Shown: positions 7,070-13,282, counted from the first letter of the stretch. The stretch: DNA of 13,743 nt from WRAI01 sp031549605 (GCA_031549605.1 JAVBPM010000074.1:1-13743), one strand, 5' to 3'. Notes: a model not told the origin generated them from the sequence alone. Numbers and translations: made by a program.

Positions 7070-7103
7070 AAACGCATCTGCCACGCCAGTAGCAGATGCG
7101 TTT
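7070..7103 (-). terminator. Strong intrinsic terminator / possible attenuator before the AceTr-like gene
   Basis: AAACGCATCTGC (7070-7081) pairs perfectly with GCAGATGCGTTT (7092-7103) over 12 bp. Read on the minus strand it is followed by a T-run and TATATTTT. It lies 16 bp after the stop of the 29-aa peptide and 26 bp before the AceTr-like start, so it ends the small transcript and could attenuate the downstream gene. Confidence 0.8.
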
Positions 7104-7119
7104 CTCTCACCTTAACGCG

Positions 7120-7209
7120 TCACTGCATCGCTACTTCTAAGCGCAACCGAATAAGCGCAATAATCATTGCGCTAAACAGGCTAATCAGCGGCAGCAAAAA
7201 GAACATCAT
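7120..7209 (-). CDS. 29-aa hydrophobic membrane peptide (or leader peptide)
   Basis: This was translated by hand and begins MMFFLLPLISLFSAMIIAL, ending IRLRLEVAMQ. It has one hydrophobic helix (about 3-20) and a short charged tail. Support for a real gene: GAGGTG lies 9 nt before the ATG, a TTGACA-17-TAGACT promoter sits about 30 bp further up, and a 12-bp terminator with T-run follows, together giving a compact transcript of about 170 nt. It could be a small membrane protein, a type I toxin-like peptide, or a Leu/Ile-rich leader peptide controlling the AceTr-like gene through the hairpin. No homologue is recognised. Confidence 0.55.
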   Translation of the reverse strand: MMFFLLPLISLFSAMIIALIRLRLEVAMQ

Positions 7210-7241
7210 GGTTAAAAGCACCTCAAAAAAGGATTTGTTGC

Positions 7242-7270
7242 AGTCTACCCGTAACGGCCGCCGCTGTCAA
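7242..7270 (-). promoter_or_regulatory. Sigma-A type promoter for the 29-aa peptide transcript
   Basis: On the minus strand TTGACA (7270-7265) and TAGACT (7247-7242) are spaced 17 bp. A second perfect TTGACA lies 15 bp upstream (7285-7280). The predicted start would be near 7235, ahead of the GAGGTG site. This is one of the best promoter matches in the window. Confidence 0.65.
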
Positions 7271-7316
7271 TGGGTTTTGTGTCAATGCACAATAGAACGT
7301 CACAGTGCACCAAACG

Positions 7317-7550
7317 TCATTCGCCGCTTTTTTTCTCGCCCAGCAGGCAAATAATACGTCCCAAGCCGAACAGCAAGCCGCCGTACCACAACGCGTCAAC
7401 CACCGTAGACAGCAGCGCGCGCAGCACGTCGGACGGCGCCGAGTCGCGGTTCTCCACAATGACCCAGCAATTTTTCACGACAATGGCCGCGCAGACAAAC
7501 AGCCCAATCCACATCAGCGCACGACCCGCCACATCGCCCTTGTTTTTCAC
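7317..7550 (-). CDS. 77-aa membrane protein, unknown function
   Basis: The GTG at 7550 is preceded by AGGAGG with 7 nt spacing. The product has a short basic N-terminus (MKNKGD), a hydrophobic helix at about 10-28, a polar loop and a second helix at about 53-70, ending in GEKKSGE. Two helices with charged ends suggest a small inner-membrane protein. No family is recognised. It follows the pfp terminator hairpin on the same strand, so it is probably expressed separately or by readthrough. Confidence 0.72.
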   Translation of the reverse strand: MKNKGDVAGRALMWIGLFVCAAIVVKNCWVIVENRDSAPSDVLRALLSTVVDALWYGGLLFGLGRIICLLGEKKSGE

Positions 7551-7576
7551 AGCGCATCCTCCTCACGATAGAAAAC

Positions 7577-7602
7577 AGGGTCTGTTGGCGACAACAGACC
7601 CT
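7577..7602 (-). terminator. Terminator hairpin after the phosphofructokinase gene
   Basis: AGGGTCTGTTG (7577-7587) pairs perfectly with CAACAGACCCT (7592-7602) around GCGA. On the minus strand it is followed by GTTTTCT and lies 12 bp after the pfp stop codon. Confidence 0.75.
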
Positions 7603-7614
7603 ATCCAAAGCAGC

Positions 7615-8859
7615 TTAGACTTTCACTTTCTTCAGCTTGGCAAAGCGGGGCAGTCCGTTCTCACGGTCCATCTCGGTCTCGCCCTGAATCAGCGGCAACG
7701 CGTAGTTGATGTAGTCCTGCGTCAAGCCGTTGCCCGCGGCGTTAATCCAGCTGTCGGGCACCTTTTTCTCGGTGTTGGCGACCGCCGTCAAATCAAGCAG
7801 CACGGTCTCGCAGCGATACTCCGCGCCCTCTGCGCGCTTAAAGGCGACCATCTTGTCGGTCACACCGGCGACAGCCTGCTCAACGGCTGTCCGACCCGCC
7901 ATGTACGACTCGTTGATGTCGTTGCCCGACGCCGAGTGTGCCGCGCAGCGCTGCAACAGGCTAAACTCAATGCCGCGCACCTTCGCGCCGGTATGCTCCT
8001 TGACGATGTTGGCCAGCGTAGCGGCCAAGCCGCCCAGCTGTGTGTGGCCAAACGAGTCCTTCGCGCCACCGGCCGCTGCGCCGTACTCGGAAATAAACTT
8101 GCCGTCCTTGTCGTGAATGCCTTCGCTGACCGCGACAATCGCCTTGCCGTTTTTCTTGTAGATGGCGGTCACATCAGTCAAAAACGCCTCCATATCAAAG
8201 GCGCGCTCGGGCAGATAAATCAAATCGGGACCGGCACCGGCGTTGGTGGCCAGCGCGGCGGCGGCAGCCAGCCAACCGGCGTGACGACCCATGATTTCCA
8301 GAATGGTAATCATGCCAATGTCATACACGCGAGCGTCGTGGTAAACCTCCATGCAGCTGGTGGCAATATACTTGGCAGCCGAGCCGTAGCCGGGGCAGTG
8401 GTCGGTGCCGAACAAGTCGTTGTCAATCGTCTTTGGAATGCCCATAACGCGGCATTCATAGCCGTTTTTCAGCATATACTTGCTGATTTTGTTGCAAGTG
8501 TCCATTGAGTCGTTGCCGCCGTTGTAGAAGAAATAACGGACGTCATGCTTCTTAAAGACTTCGAGGATGCGCTTATAGTCGGTGTCGTCCACATCGGGGT
8601 CCGCCAGCTTGTATCGGCAGGAGCCCAGCGCCGACGACGGCGTGTACTTCATGTGATCCAGTTCCTTCGGGTCCTCCTGACCCATATCGTACAGGACATC
8701 GTCCAGCACGCCGCGGATGCCGTGCGCCGCGCCCAGCACCTGGGTGATGTTGGGATTGTTGAGCGCCGCTTGAATCGCGCCCAGCGCGCTGGCATTGATA
8801 ACGGTGGTCGGGCCGCCCGATTGTCCGATAATACAAGCGCCCTTCAAAGCTTCTGCCAT
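7615..8859 (-). CDS. pfp: Pyrophosphate-dependent 6-phosphofructokinase
   Basis: This encodes 414 residues and is a cytoplasmic glycolytic enzyme that phosphorylates fructose 6-phosphate, reversibly when PPi is the donor. The N-terminal loop GQSGGPTTVINAS is at 12-24. The donor motif reads GGNDS (114-118) rather than the GGDGS of ATP enzymes, and the catalytic loop reads PKTIDND (142-148) with Lys in place of the Gly of ATP enzymes; both point to PPi as donor. The substrate motif MGRHAGW is at 190-196. The Asn of GGNDS differs from the GGDDS of many PPi enzymes but is known in a PFK subgroup. AGGAGG precedes the ATG and a near-consensus promoter lies just upstream, so it appears to be monocistronic. 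Confidence 0.93.
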   Translation of the reverse strand: MAEALKGACIIGQSGGPTTVINASALGAIQAALNNPNITQVLGAAHGIRGVLDDVLYDMGQEDPKELDHMKYTPSSALGSCRYKLADPDVDDTDYKRILEVFKKHDVRYFFYNGGNDSMDTCNKISKYMLKNGYECRVMGIPKTIDNDLFGTDHCPGYGSAAKYIATSCMEVYHDARVYDIGMITILEIMGRHAGWLAAAAALATNAGAGPDLIYLPERAFDMEAFLTDVTAIYKKNGKAIVAVSEGIHDKDGKFISEYGAAAGGAKDSFGHTQLGGLAATLANIVKEHTGAKVRGIEFSLLQRCAAHSASGNDINESYMAGRTAVEQAVAGVTDKMVAFKRAEGAEYRCETVLLDLTAVANTEKKVPDSWINAAGNGLTQDYINYALPLIQGETEMDRENGLPRFAKLKKVKV

Positions 8860-8891
8860 AGTCTTTTCCTCCTGTGCAAAATTATCGGCCT

Positions 8892-8921
8892 ATTATACAC
8901 AAAAGAGCTGCAAATAGTCAA
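8892..8921 (-). promoter_or_regulatory. Near-consensus sigma-A promoter for pfp
   Basis: On the minus strand TTGACT (8921-8916) and TATAAT (8897-8892) are separated by 18 bp, about 33 bp before the pfp ATG. The -35 box directly abuts and overlaps the terminator stem of the upstream SLH gene. Confidence 0.75.
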
Positions 8922-8957
8922 GCGGCAAGGGCAGTCGTCCAGCGCCCCTTGCCGCTT
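8920..8957 (-). terminator. GC-rich hairpin after the SLH-protein gene
   Basis: AAGCGGCAAGGG (8920-8931) pairs with CCCTTGCCGCTT (8946-8957) over 12 bp. On the minus strand only TTGACTATTT follows, so the U-tract is poor. It lies 12 bp after the SLH gene stop and shares its last bases with the pfp -35 box. Confidence 0.65.
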
Positions 8958-8969
8958 ATTGATTGTTGC

Positions 8970-10274
8970 TTATCCAAACACCCAGTCGAGCAACCCGCCG
9001 CTCTCCTTGGGCTGACTCGACTCCTTGATGGTCACCGCCGCACTCAGCATCAGCGCCACATCGGCGCGCGTCATGGCCTCATCCAGCTTGATAAAATCCT
9101 CCGAAGCCAACAACCCGACCGACTGCATATTGGCCACCGACTGAAACGCCCAATCAGCGATGTTGCTGTCGTTCAAAAAGACACTCAACAGCCCGCTGTT
9201 GGTCAGCGACAGACTGCGGTTAAGCATGACACTGGCCTGACTGCGCGTCACCGGCTGATAGGGCTTAAACACCTTGCGACCGTCGTCGCGCGGCATGCCG
9301 TTGATATACCCACAACGCACCGCCAAATTAACATACGGCTTGGCCCACGCCGGAATGTCCTCGTCGTCGGCAAAGCCGGTGCGCAACGAAGCCGACACCT
9401 CGCCCAGCTTGAGACAGTTGACCATGATGGCCAGAAACTCAGCCCGCGTCACGGGCGTGTCGGGACGGAAAAAGTACTCGCCGCCGACACGTTCGCCCAC
9501 CAGCAAATTCTTCTCAGCCAACTGCAGCGCAGCGTATTGCGCCGGGTGCCCGTCCATGTCGCTGTAGCTGACCTCCGACGACTTTTTTTCAATCGTAACC
9601 GTCAGCGTGGCGATCGGCGACGTGTTGCCGTACGGGTCAACCGCAACATACTTAATGGTGTCGTTACCCGTCTTGTTCTGATACGGCTTGTAGACAAATG
9701 AGCCGTCCGGCTGCACCGTCAATTCACCGCGCTTTGTTTTCGACGACAAGCGGTACGTCATCGGGTCGTTGTCAGGGTCAGTCGCCTTAAATCGGCCTGT
9801 AACCGAAACATTTTTGTACGTTTTAAGCGCAATATCCTCAGCCACCGGCGCTCGGTTGGGCTGATCCAGCGTCACCAAATTCACGCTGACACTGCCCGCG
9901 CCAATGCCGTGCGAAAATACGGGCAAAAAGGTAAAACTGTCCTGCTGCACTGCGTCGCCAACCGGCTGGTAGCACAGCATATCCAAGTCATTGGCCGTAA
10001 TCGCTTCACCCGCCATCGGAACGCGCGTTCCGTTTTTCAGTGTGCCATTGGCGGGGTTGGGCAGCGTCGTGACAATAATGCCTTGCAGCTTGTCGTTGCC
10101 GCTGACGCGTGAGGTAAAATCAGCCTTATTAAAGTCGATGACCTGACCGACCACGGCGTTTTTGGAAAAAGCCTCCACGGTAGAGGGCTCCTCAGCCAAA
10201 GCACCGACCGGCAACAGTCCGACCAGCAAGACAAACACCAACGCAGCCGGCAACAAACGGCGAACACAATTCAT
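8970..10274 (-). CDS. Secreted SLH-domain protein with cadherin/VCBS-like domain
   Basis: The ATG at 10274 has AAGGAGG upstream and starts a signal peptide (MNCVRRLLPAALVFVLLVGL, likely cut after ALA27), giving 434 residues. Residues about 30-137 form an N-terminal beta-rich region with TLPNPANGTL, resembling the repeat type that follows. Residues about 142-228 form a cadherin/VCBS-like Ig domain with APVAEDIALKTYKN, ATDPDNDPMTY and PDGSFVYKPYQNKTGNDTI. Three SLH domains follow at about 237-289, 301-355 and 366-415; TRAEF, TRSQA and TRADV mark their ends. SLH domains bind pyruvylated secondary cell-wall polymers, so the protein should be displayed at the surface. The third repeat is the most divergent. 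The role is unknown; the lack of any enzyme domain suggests structure or adhesion. Confidence 0.9.
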   Translation of the reverse strand: MNCVRRLLPAALVFVLLVGLLPVGALAEEPSTVEAFSKNAVVGQVIDFNKADFTSRVSGNDKLQGIIVTTLPNPANGTLKNGTRVPMAGEAITANDLDMLCYQPVGDAVQQDSFTFLPVFSHGIGAGSVSVNLVTLDQPNRAPVAEDIALKTYKNVSVTGRFKATDPDNDPMTYRLSSKTKRGELTVQPDGSFVYKPYQNKTGNDTIKYVAVDPYGNTSPIATLTVTIEKKSSEVSYSDMDGHPAQYAALQLAEKNLLVGERVGGEYFFRPDTPVTRAEFLAIMVNCLKLGEVSASLRTGFADDEDIPAWAKPYVNLAVRCGYINGMPRDDGRKVFKPYQPVTRSQASVMLNRSLSLTNSGLLSVFLNDSNIADWAFQSVANMQSVGLLASEDFIKLDEAMTRADVALMLSAAVTIKESSQPKESGGLLDWVFG

Positions 10275-10597
10275 AAGAAATGCCTCCTTAAAATAGTTAA
10301 ATCGGCCACGAGTCAAGCCGGTTTGTGGAAACAAGCATAGTCTTTACCACGGCAAGATGAATATTCCTAAAAAGCAAAAAAGAAACAGTCGCGCGACCGC
10401 AGAAAAAAGCGCTGAAACCACAAACGAAAAAAACGCACGCCAAGAAACAAGCAGCAAATGCAACGTAAGCCCAACGCATGAGCGCCGAGCGCGCAAACAA
10501 CCGAGCACATGAATCTGTCCAGCGCACAGACAACTAAAACAAAAATCGCAAAACTGTCAATGATCCAAACTCACAAACGTCAACCGATCAGGCGCTC
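10275..10597. other. Gene-free stretch upstream of the SLH gene
   Basis: Apart from the AAGGAGG binding site of the SLH gene (next to 10274) and an imperfect TTGACT on the minus strand nearby, I see no convincing gene, RNA or terminator. Short open frames exist on both strands but none has a ribosome binding site or plausible protein composition. The + strand becomes steadily richer in A and C toward 10600. Confidence 0.5.
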
Positions 10598-10675
10598 AAC
10601 GACCAAACCCACAAACTCAAAACAACGACCAAACCCACAAACTCAAAACAATAGCCAAACCCACAAACGCAACAC
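10598..10675. repeat. Three 26-bp tandem repeats in an A/C-rich tract
   Basis: Units lie at 10598-10623, 10624-10649 and 10650-10675. The first two are identical (starting AACGACCAAACCCACAAACT) and the third differs at a few positions. A more degenerate copy is visible around 10559-10586. From 10602 to 10730 the + strand contains only four G, so the minus strand is G/T-rich and includes GGGGTTTTGGGG (10684-10710 region) with further G-runs that might form quadruplex structures. The tract ends at the phage attachment-like site. Confidence 0.75.
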
Positions 10676-10731
10676 ACCCAATCTCACAATCAACCCCAAA
10701 ACCCCAACCACTGCTCAAAACCACCCCCTAG

Positions 10732-10759
10732 ATTATACAAAATCTTTATTTTGTATAAT
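10732..10759. other. dif-like palindrome, candidate Xer attachment site of the prophage
   Basis: ATTATACAAAA (10732-10742), a 6-bp centre TCTTTA (10743-10748) and TTTTGTATAAT (10749-10759) form the 11-6-11 layout of XerC/XerD recombination sites. The right arm resembles the conserved XerD arm (TTATGT-type start, matching about 8 of 11 positions of the Bacillus form from memory); the left arm is a perfect inverse, which is unusual. CTAG flanks both sides (10728-10731, 10762-10765). It lies 27 bp past the rep stop, exactly between chromosomal and phage-like sequence. Many inoviruses integrate at dif through host Xer proteins. It could alternatively be an AT-rich terminator for rep. Confidence 0.55.
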
Positions 10760-10786
10760 TGCTAGTAAATTAATCCCAGCATACCC

Positions 10787-11722
10787 CTACCAATCAAGCA
10801 ATCGAACCGCCGGAGGTTTATTGTCTATCAAGGCGCGGTATTTCGGGTTAAGTGGTGTGCTGCGTTGCTCAATCTCACGCTTGAGGTCGGACAACCCCAT
10901 CAGCTGTATATAGGTGTCGATGGCGCCGCCAGCTTGATTGATTACGAAGTTACGCAGCATGGCCATGTTGTACTCGACGCCTGGCTTGACGTATAGCGTT
11001 ATCTTTTCGGCAGCGCCTAGAAACTTGCGCCAGTATCTAGCCGTCGGCCAACGCCACTTGTTGACGTCACCAGCTTGCGGAACGACAAACCGCAGATAGT
11101 TTTTAATCACACCGAGAAATGCGCCGGTAATCTCTAGTTCATTGGACGTGACACGTCGGGCAAACTCAAGCGCGCGGTCATCGCGTAGCTGAAGCTCAAC
11201 ACGTATCCAATGCTCACCCACCTTGCCACGTTCAGCGGCCTTGTCGTAAATTCTGATGCGAATATCCGACTTTGGAGAACCGAAGTAAACGGTTGTACCT
11301 TGACTGCCAGCTTCATGCTTGTACCAACTGAACTTGGAAACAAAGTTTTCGTTGAGCGTATCCTTGAAAACCCGCTTGATGTCCAGCAGTCCGTCGTGGT
11401 CATCAAAAGCTACGTCAAGGCGCGTCAGATGATAATTGTCTGCGCTGTCCATAATGGTGCGGAAAACAAAATCATAATCGCCATGGCCAAAGGTTTCAAA
11501 CACTCTGCACCCCTGCCCTGACAACTCCAACCAAACGCCCATATTGTCGTTACCATTGAAGTGAACCGACACGCCGTCATAGTACAATCGATCTTTATAA
11601 CCGTGCGCACCCTTGATTGTCTGCCACGGTAAATGAGCCATTCCAAGGAAGTCAATTACTTCCCACTCATTTAACACCTTTGTGGTAAAGGAAAGCCAGT
11701 CATACAAGTAGATTGACGGCAC
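10787..11722 (-). CDS. Rolling-circle replication initiator, Rep_trans family (gpII role)
   Basis: The favoured start is GTG 11722 (311 residues) because GAGGTGA lies 4-5 nt upstream and the conserved region SIYLYDWLSFTTK begins at once; an in-frame ATG at 11740 would add six residues but lacks a good binding site. Motifs of the Rep_trans family (PF02486; pT181 RepC, NicK and Gram-positive phage Reps) are in order: LSGQGCR (67-73), LTRLDVAFDD (99-108), RIYDKAAE (157-164, with Tyr159 a candidate catalytic tyrosine) and WIRVELQLRD. Such proteins nick one strand at the double-strand origin and stay linked through tyrosine. The stem-loop region just upstream (11750-11937) is the likely origin. 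The gene ends next to the attachment-like palindrome. Confidence 0.88.
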   Translation of the reverse strand: MPSIYLYDWLSFTTKVLNEWEVIDFLGMAHLPWQTIKGAHGYKDRLYYDGVSVHFNGNDNMGVWLELSGQGCRVFETFGHGDYDFVFRTIMDSADNYHLTRLDVAFDDHDGLLDIKRVFKDTLNENFVSKFSWYKHEAGSQGTTVYFGSPKSDIRIRIYDKAAERGKVGEHWIRVELQLRDDRALEFARRVTSNELEITGAFLGVIKNYLRFVVPQAGDVNKWRWPTARYWRKFLGAAEKITLYVKPGVEYNMAMLRNFVINQAGGAIDTYIQLMGLSDLKREIEQRSTPLNPKYRALIDNKPPAVRLLDW

Positions 11723-11749
11723 AGGCTCACCTCTTTTCATGTAGGTAGT

Positions 11750-11773
11750 ACCCCCCTGTTAGCGGAGGGGGGT
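11750..11773. promoter_or_regulatory. Stem-loop immediately upstream of rep
   Basis: ACCCCCCT (11750-11757) pairs with AGGGGGGT (11766-11773) around an 8-nt loop. On the minus strand it ends 9 nt before ATG 11740 and 27 nt before GTG 11722, so it could affect rep translation, end the transcript from the morphogenesis genes, or be part of the origin. Confidence 0.5.
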
Positions 11774-11806
11774 TACGAGGAAAACGCGACGCTCGGCGCT
11801 TGCCAG

Positions 11807-11830
11807 AGGGTGCCGCTTATGCGGCACCCT
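11807..11830. other. Perfect 10-bp stem-loop, candidate origin or packaging signal
   Basis: AGGGTGCCGC (11807-11816) and GCGGCACCCT (11821-11830) pair perfectly around TTAT. It lies in the only sizeable non-coding gap (11741-11936) of the visible phage. In filamentous phages this region holds the nick site, complementary-strand origin and packaging hairpin; which of these it is cannot be told. Confidence 0.55.
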
Positions 11831-11868
11831 GTCGGGATAGCGTGGGTTGCTGTAACGGCTCTGTGGTG

Positions 11869-11937
11869 GCCGTAAAGGGGCTTTCGCGGCATAAAACCAG
11901 TGTGCGCACTGGAATTATTCCACGACCCCTTGACGGC
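11869..11937. other. Long two-level hairpin downstream of the pI-type gene
   Basis: Outer arms GCCGTAAAGGGG (11869-11880) and CCCCTTGACGGC (11926-11937) pair with one mismatch and enclose an inner perfect hairpin CCAGTG-TGCG-CACTGG (11897-11912). The outer arm touches the stop codon of the ATPase gene. The branched form resembles origin or packaging structures of ssDNA phages and plasmids. It may also act as a terminator. Confidence 0.5.
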
Positions 11938-12677
11938 TATGGCTGCGGCTCTGGTGCAGGTGCAGGTGCAGGAAGCGGCTTGACCTTTTTGGCCAGCTTG
12001 GGAAACATCGAACAATCGTTTAGGGTGAATGTCCGTTTATTAAGTGCTGGCGTGATATAGCTGTCGAAATACTGGATATAGTTGGGGATATAGGTAAACC
12101 GACGGGCGCCGAAAAAGCAGAATAACAAGCTGTCGAACACAAGGTTTTCATCAAGCTTGGAGGGTGCTTCGGCGGTACTCTCATTCAATACCGTGCGCTT
12201 ATTGATACGTTTGGCATAGCTGAATAACCGCAAGCGTTTTTCAACCAGATACATACAGTCAGTGAGGTCTCTAATTTTTTTATCGACATCAAAGGTCTGA
12301 CTAAACATGATGACTTTAATACGATAGTGACGTTGGAGTTTGAAGAAATCTCTGACTTCTTTTTTGAAGTTTTTGAAATCTCTATTATCCCATATCATAC
12401 CGACTTCATCGATTAAGAGAACACTTTGTTCGGGAAAATGAGTATAGCCTATATCTTCATAATCAAGATGATAAGTACCGGGTATCTCAAGTGTAGAGAA
12501 CACGAACCAATCTTTATTGATATGTTCAATAGCGAGTTTAGTTAAAAGTGTAGATTTACCACTACCCTTTTTACCGAAAATCATGGTTAAGGTATAAGGA
12601 TTGAGGTATTTTTTAGTTAGTTGATGAAACAACCACACAAGGAAGAACGGAACGAATAATACAAGCCAAAAAATCAT
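11937..12677 (-). CDS. Zot/pI-type inovirus assembly ATPase
   Basis: This encodes 246 residues. An N-terminal membrane helix (IFWLVLFVPFFLVWLF, 2-17) is followed by basic HQLTKKYLNP. Walker A GKKGSGKST is at 35-43 and Walker B VLLIDE at 86-91, followed by VGMIWDNRDF, typical of the Zot family (PF05707). FSQTF at 125-129 resembles the sensor seen in FtsK/HerA-like ATPases. The protein should drive extrusion of phage through the cell membrane; a Gram-positive host needs no pIV secretin. Unlike pI of Ff phage, where the membrane segment is internal, the membrane segment here is at the N-terminus, as is common in Gram-positive inovirus homologues. The C-terminus is a Pro/Ala tail (PAPAPAPEPQP). 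The start overlaps the upstream 52-aa gene by 4 bp (ATGA), indicating translational coupling. Confidence 0.9.
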   Translation of the reverse strand: MIFWLVLFVPFFLVWLFHQLTKKYLNPYTLTMIFGKKGSGKSTLLTKLAIEHINKDWFVFSTLEIPGTYHLDYEDIGYTHFPEQSVLLIDEVGMIWDNRDFKNFKKEVRDFFKLQRHYRIKVIMFSQTFDVDKKIRDLTDCMYLVEKRLRLFSYAKRINKRTVLNESTAEAPSKLDENLVFDSLLFCFFGARRFTYIPNYIQYFDSYITPALNKRTFTLNDCSMFPKLAKKVKPLPAPAPAPEPQP

Positions 12678-12832
12678 TTTCGTTTACTCCCAACACCATA
12701 GAGTAGTCTGTTAAACAGAGAGAGCATAAACACCACCAGCAGACACACAAGTGGTATCATGGTAATAGGTGATGTGATGATTTTATAAGGGTATATACAG
12801 ATGTTGAGCAATGAAACCAAGAACGAGGACAT
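12674..12832 (-). CDS. 52-aa single-helix phage membrane protein (pVI-position)
   Basis: This was translated by hand and begins MSSFLVSLLNICIYPYKIIT. Residues about 21-40 (ITMIPLVCLLVVFMLSLF core) form one strong membrane helix, and the C-terminus is basic (GVGSKRK). GAGGTGATT lies 5 nt before the ATG. Its TGA overlaps the ATG of the Zot-type gene in ATGA. It lies where Ff phages carry gene VI, immediately before gene I, but it is shorter and has fewer helices, so a minor coat or assembly role is only inferred from position. Confidence 0.75.
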   Translation of the reverse strand: MSSFLVSLLNICIYPYKIITSPITMIPLVCLLVVFMLSLFNRLLYGVGSKRK

Positions 12833-12855
12833 ACAATCACCTCAAAATGAAACTA

Positions 12856-12892
12856 GCCCCGCTGGGGTCGCCCAGCGTCCCCCCAGCGGGGC
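12856..12892 (-). terminator. GC-rich hairpin after the major-coat candidate
   Basis: GCCCCGCTGGGG (12856-12867) pairs perfectly with CCCCAGCGGGGC (12881-12892) over 12 bp with a 13-nt loop. On the minus strand it lies 8 bp after the stop of the 55-aa coat gene and is followed by TAGTTTCATTTT. The position matches the terminator after gene VIII in Ff phages, which gives abundant coat mRNA and weak readthrough into later genes. Confidence 0.75.
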
Positions 12893-12900
12893 CCCGATTG

Positions 12901-13068
12901 TTAACCACGGTGGAGCAAACGGCCAAAGAGACCGATAGCCGCGCCGACGGCAAAGATGCCGAACGAAAACAGCAGGATGGGTGTGCCGACAATCATGTCA
13001 CCAACATCACCAGCCCAGCCGATGAAGGTAGTGAACAGCTCGCCGATAGTAGTGAGCAAACTAGCCAT
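12901..13068 (-). CDS. Probable inovirus major coat protein (55 aa)
   Basis: This was translated by hand and begins MASLLTTIGELFTTFIGWAG. It has the layout of filamentous-phage major coat proteins: an amphipathic N-terminal half with acidic residues (Glu10, Asp21, Asp24), a hydrophobic helix at about 29-49 (TPILLFSFGIFAVGAAIGLF) and a basic end (GRLLHRG) that would face the DNA. There is no cleavable signal peptide, as in many Gram-positive inovirus coats. AAGGGGAA precedes the ATG. The strong hairpin right after it fits a highly expressed coat gene. The neighbouring 54-aa protein has the same pattern and could share or exchange the role. Confidence 0.72.
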   Translation of the reverse strand: MASLLTTIGELFTTFIGWAGDVGDMIVGTPILLFSFGIFAVGAAIGLFGRLLHRG

Positions 13069-13116
13069 GCCTATTCCCCTTTCATCACTTCGAGTAGTAT
13101 TCTACATGCATGTATA

Positions 13117-13281
13117 TCAACCTTTAAGGAGGTCGAACAAATCAATGACCTTGCCCAGAATCCATATAGCAAGGACAGCCATAAGTACAGGCTGAGACAG
13201 AAACAACGTCCACAGCGCAGTCACGGAGTTAACGACAAAGCCGAAAACACCGCTCATGCCATTTAAGAACGTGGTAAGCAT
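13117..13281 (-). CDS. 54-aa single-helix phage coat-like protein
   Basis: This was translated by hand and begins MLTTFLNGMSGVFGFVVNSV. Trp24 and QPVLMAVLAIWILGK (30-44) are followed by VIDLFDLLKG. The pattern LTT - Gly - Phe - Trp - (Q/T)P(V/I)L - helix - LF-x-LL lines up with the 55-aa coat candidate, so the two look like diverged paralogues. AAGGTGG lies 7 nt before the ATG, which begins 1 nt after the stop of the preceding gene. It may be a minor coat protein capping one end of the filament or a second coat subunit. Confidence 0.72.
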   Translation of the reverse strand: MLTTFLNGMSGVFGFVVNSVTALWTLFLSQPVLMAVLAIWILGKVIDLFDLLKG

Positions 13282-13282
13282 C

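Noticed and set aside
7270..8508. A 412-codon + strand frame antisense to pfp
   Set aside because: It lies opposite a clearly conserved enzyme with all motifs intact, and it has no ribosome binding site or recognisable domain.
10598..10675. CRISPR array
   Set aside because: The 26-bp units are directly adjacent with no spacers, and no cas gene is present.
10732..10759. Ordinary intrinsic terminator of rep
   Set aside because: The stem is almost all A/T with no GC core, a poor terminator; the 11-6-11 layout and boundary position favour a Xer site, though a terminator role is not excluded.
10509..10913. A Thr/Asn/Pro-rich + strand frame through the A/C tract
   Set aside because: Its composition simply reflects the A/C repeat, it runs across the attachment-like site into the end of rep, and no binding site is seen.
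12811..13266. A 151-codon + strand frame over the phage small genes
   Set aside because: The opposite strand has four tightly packed genes with binding sites, a 4-bp overlap and membrane-protein composition.
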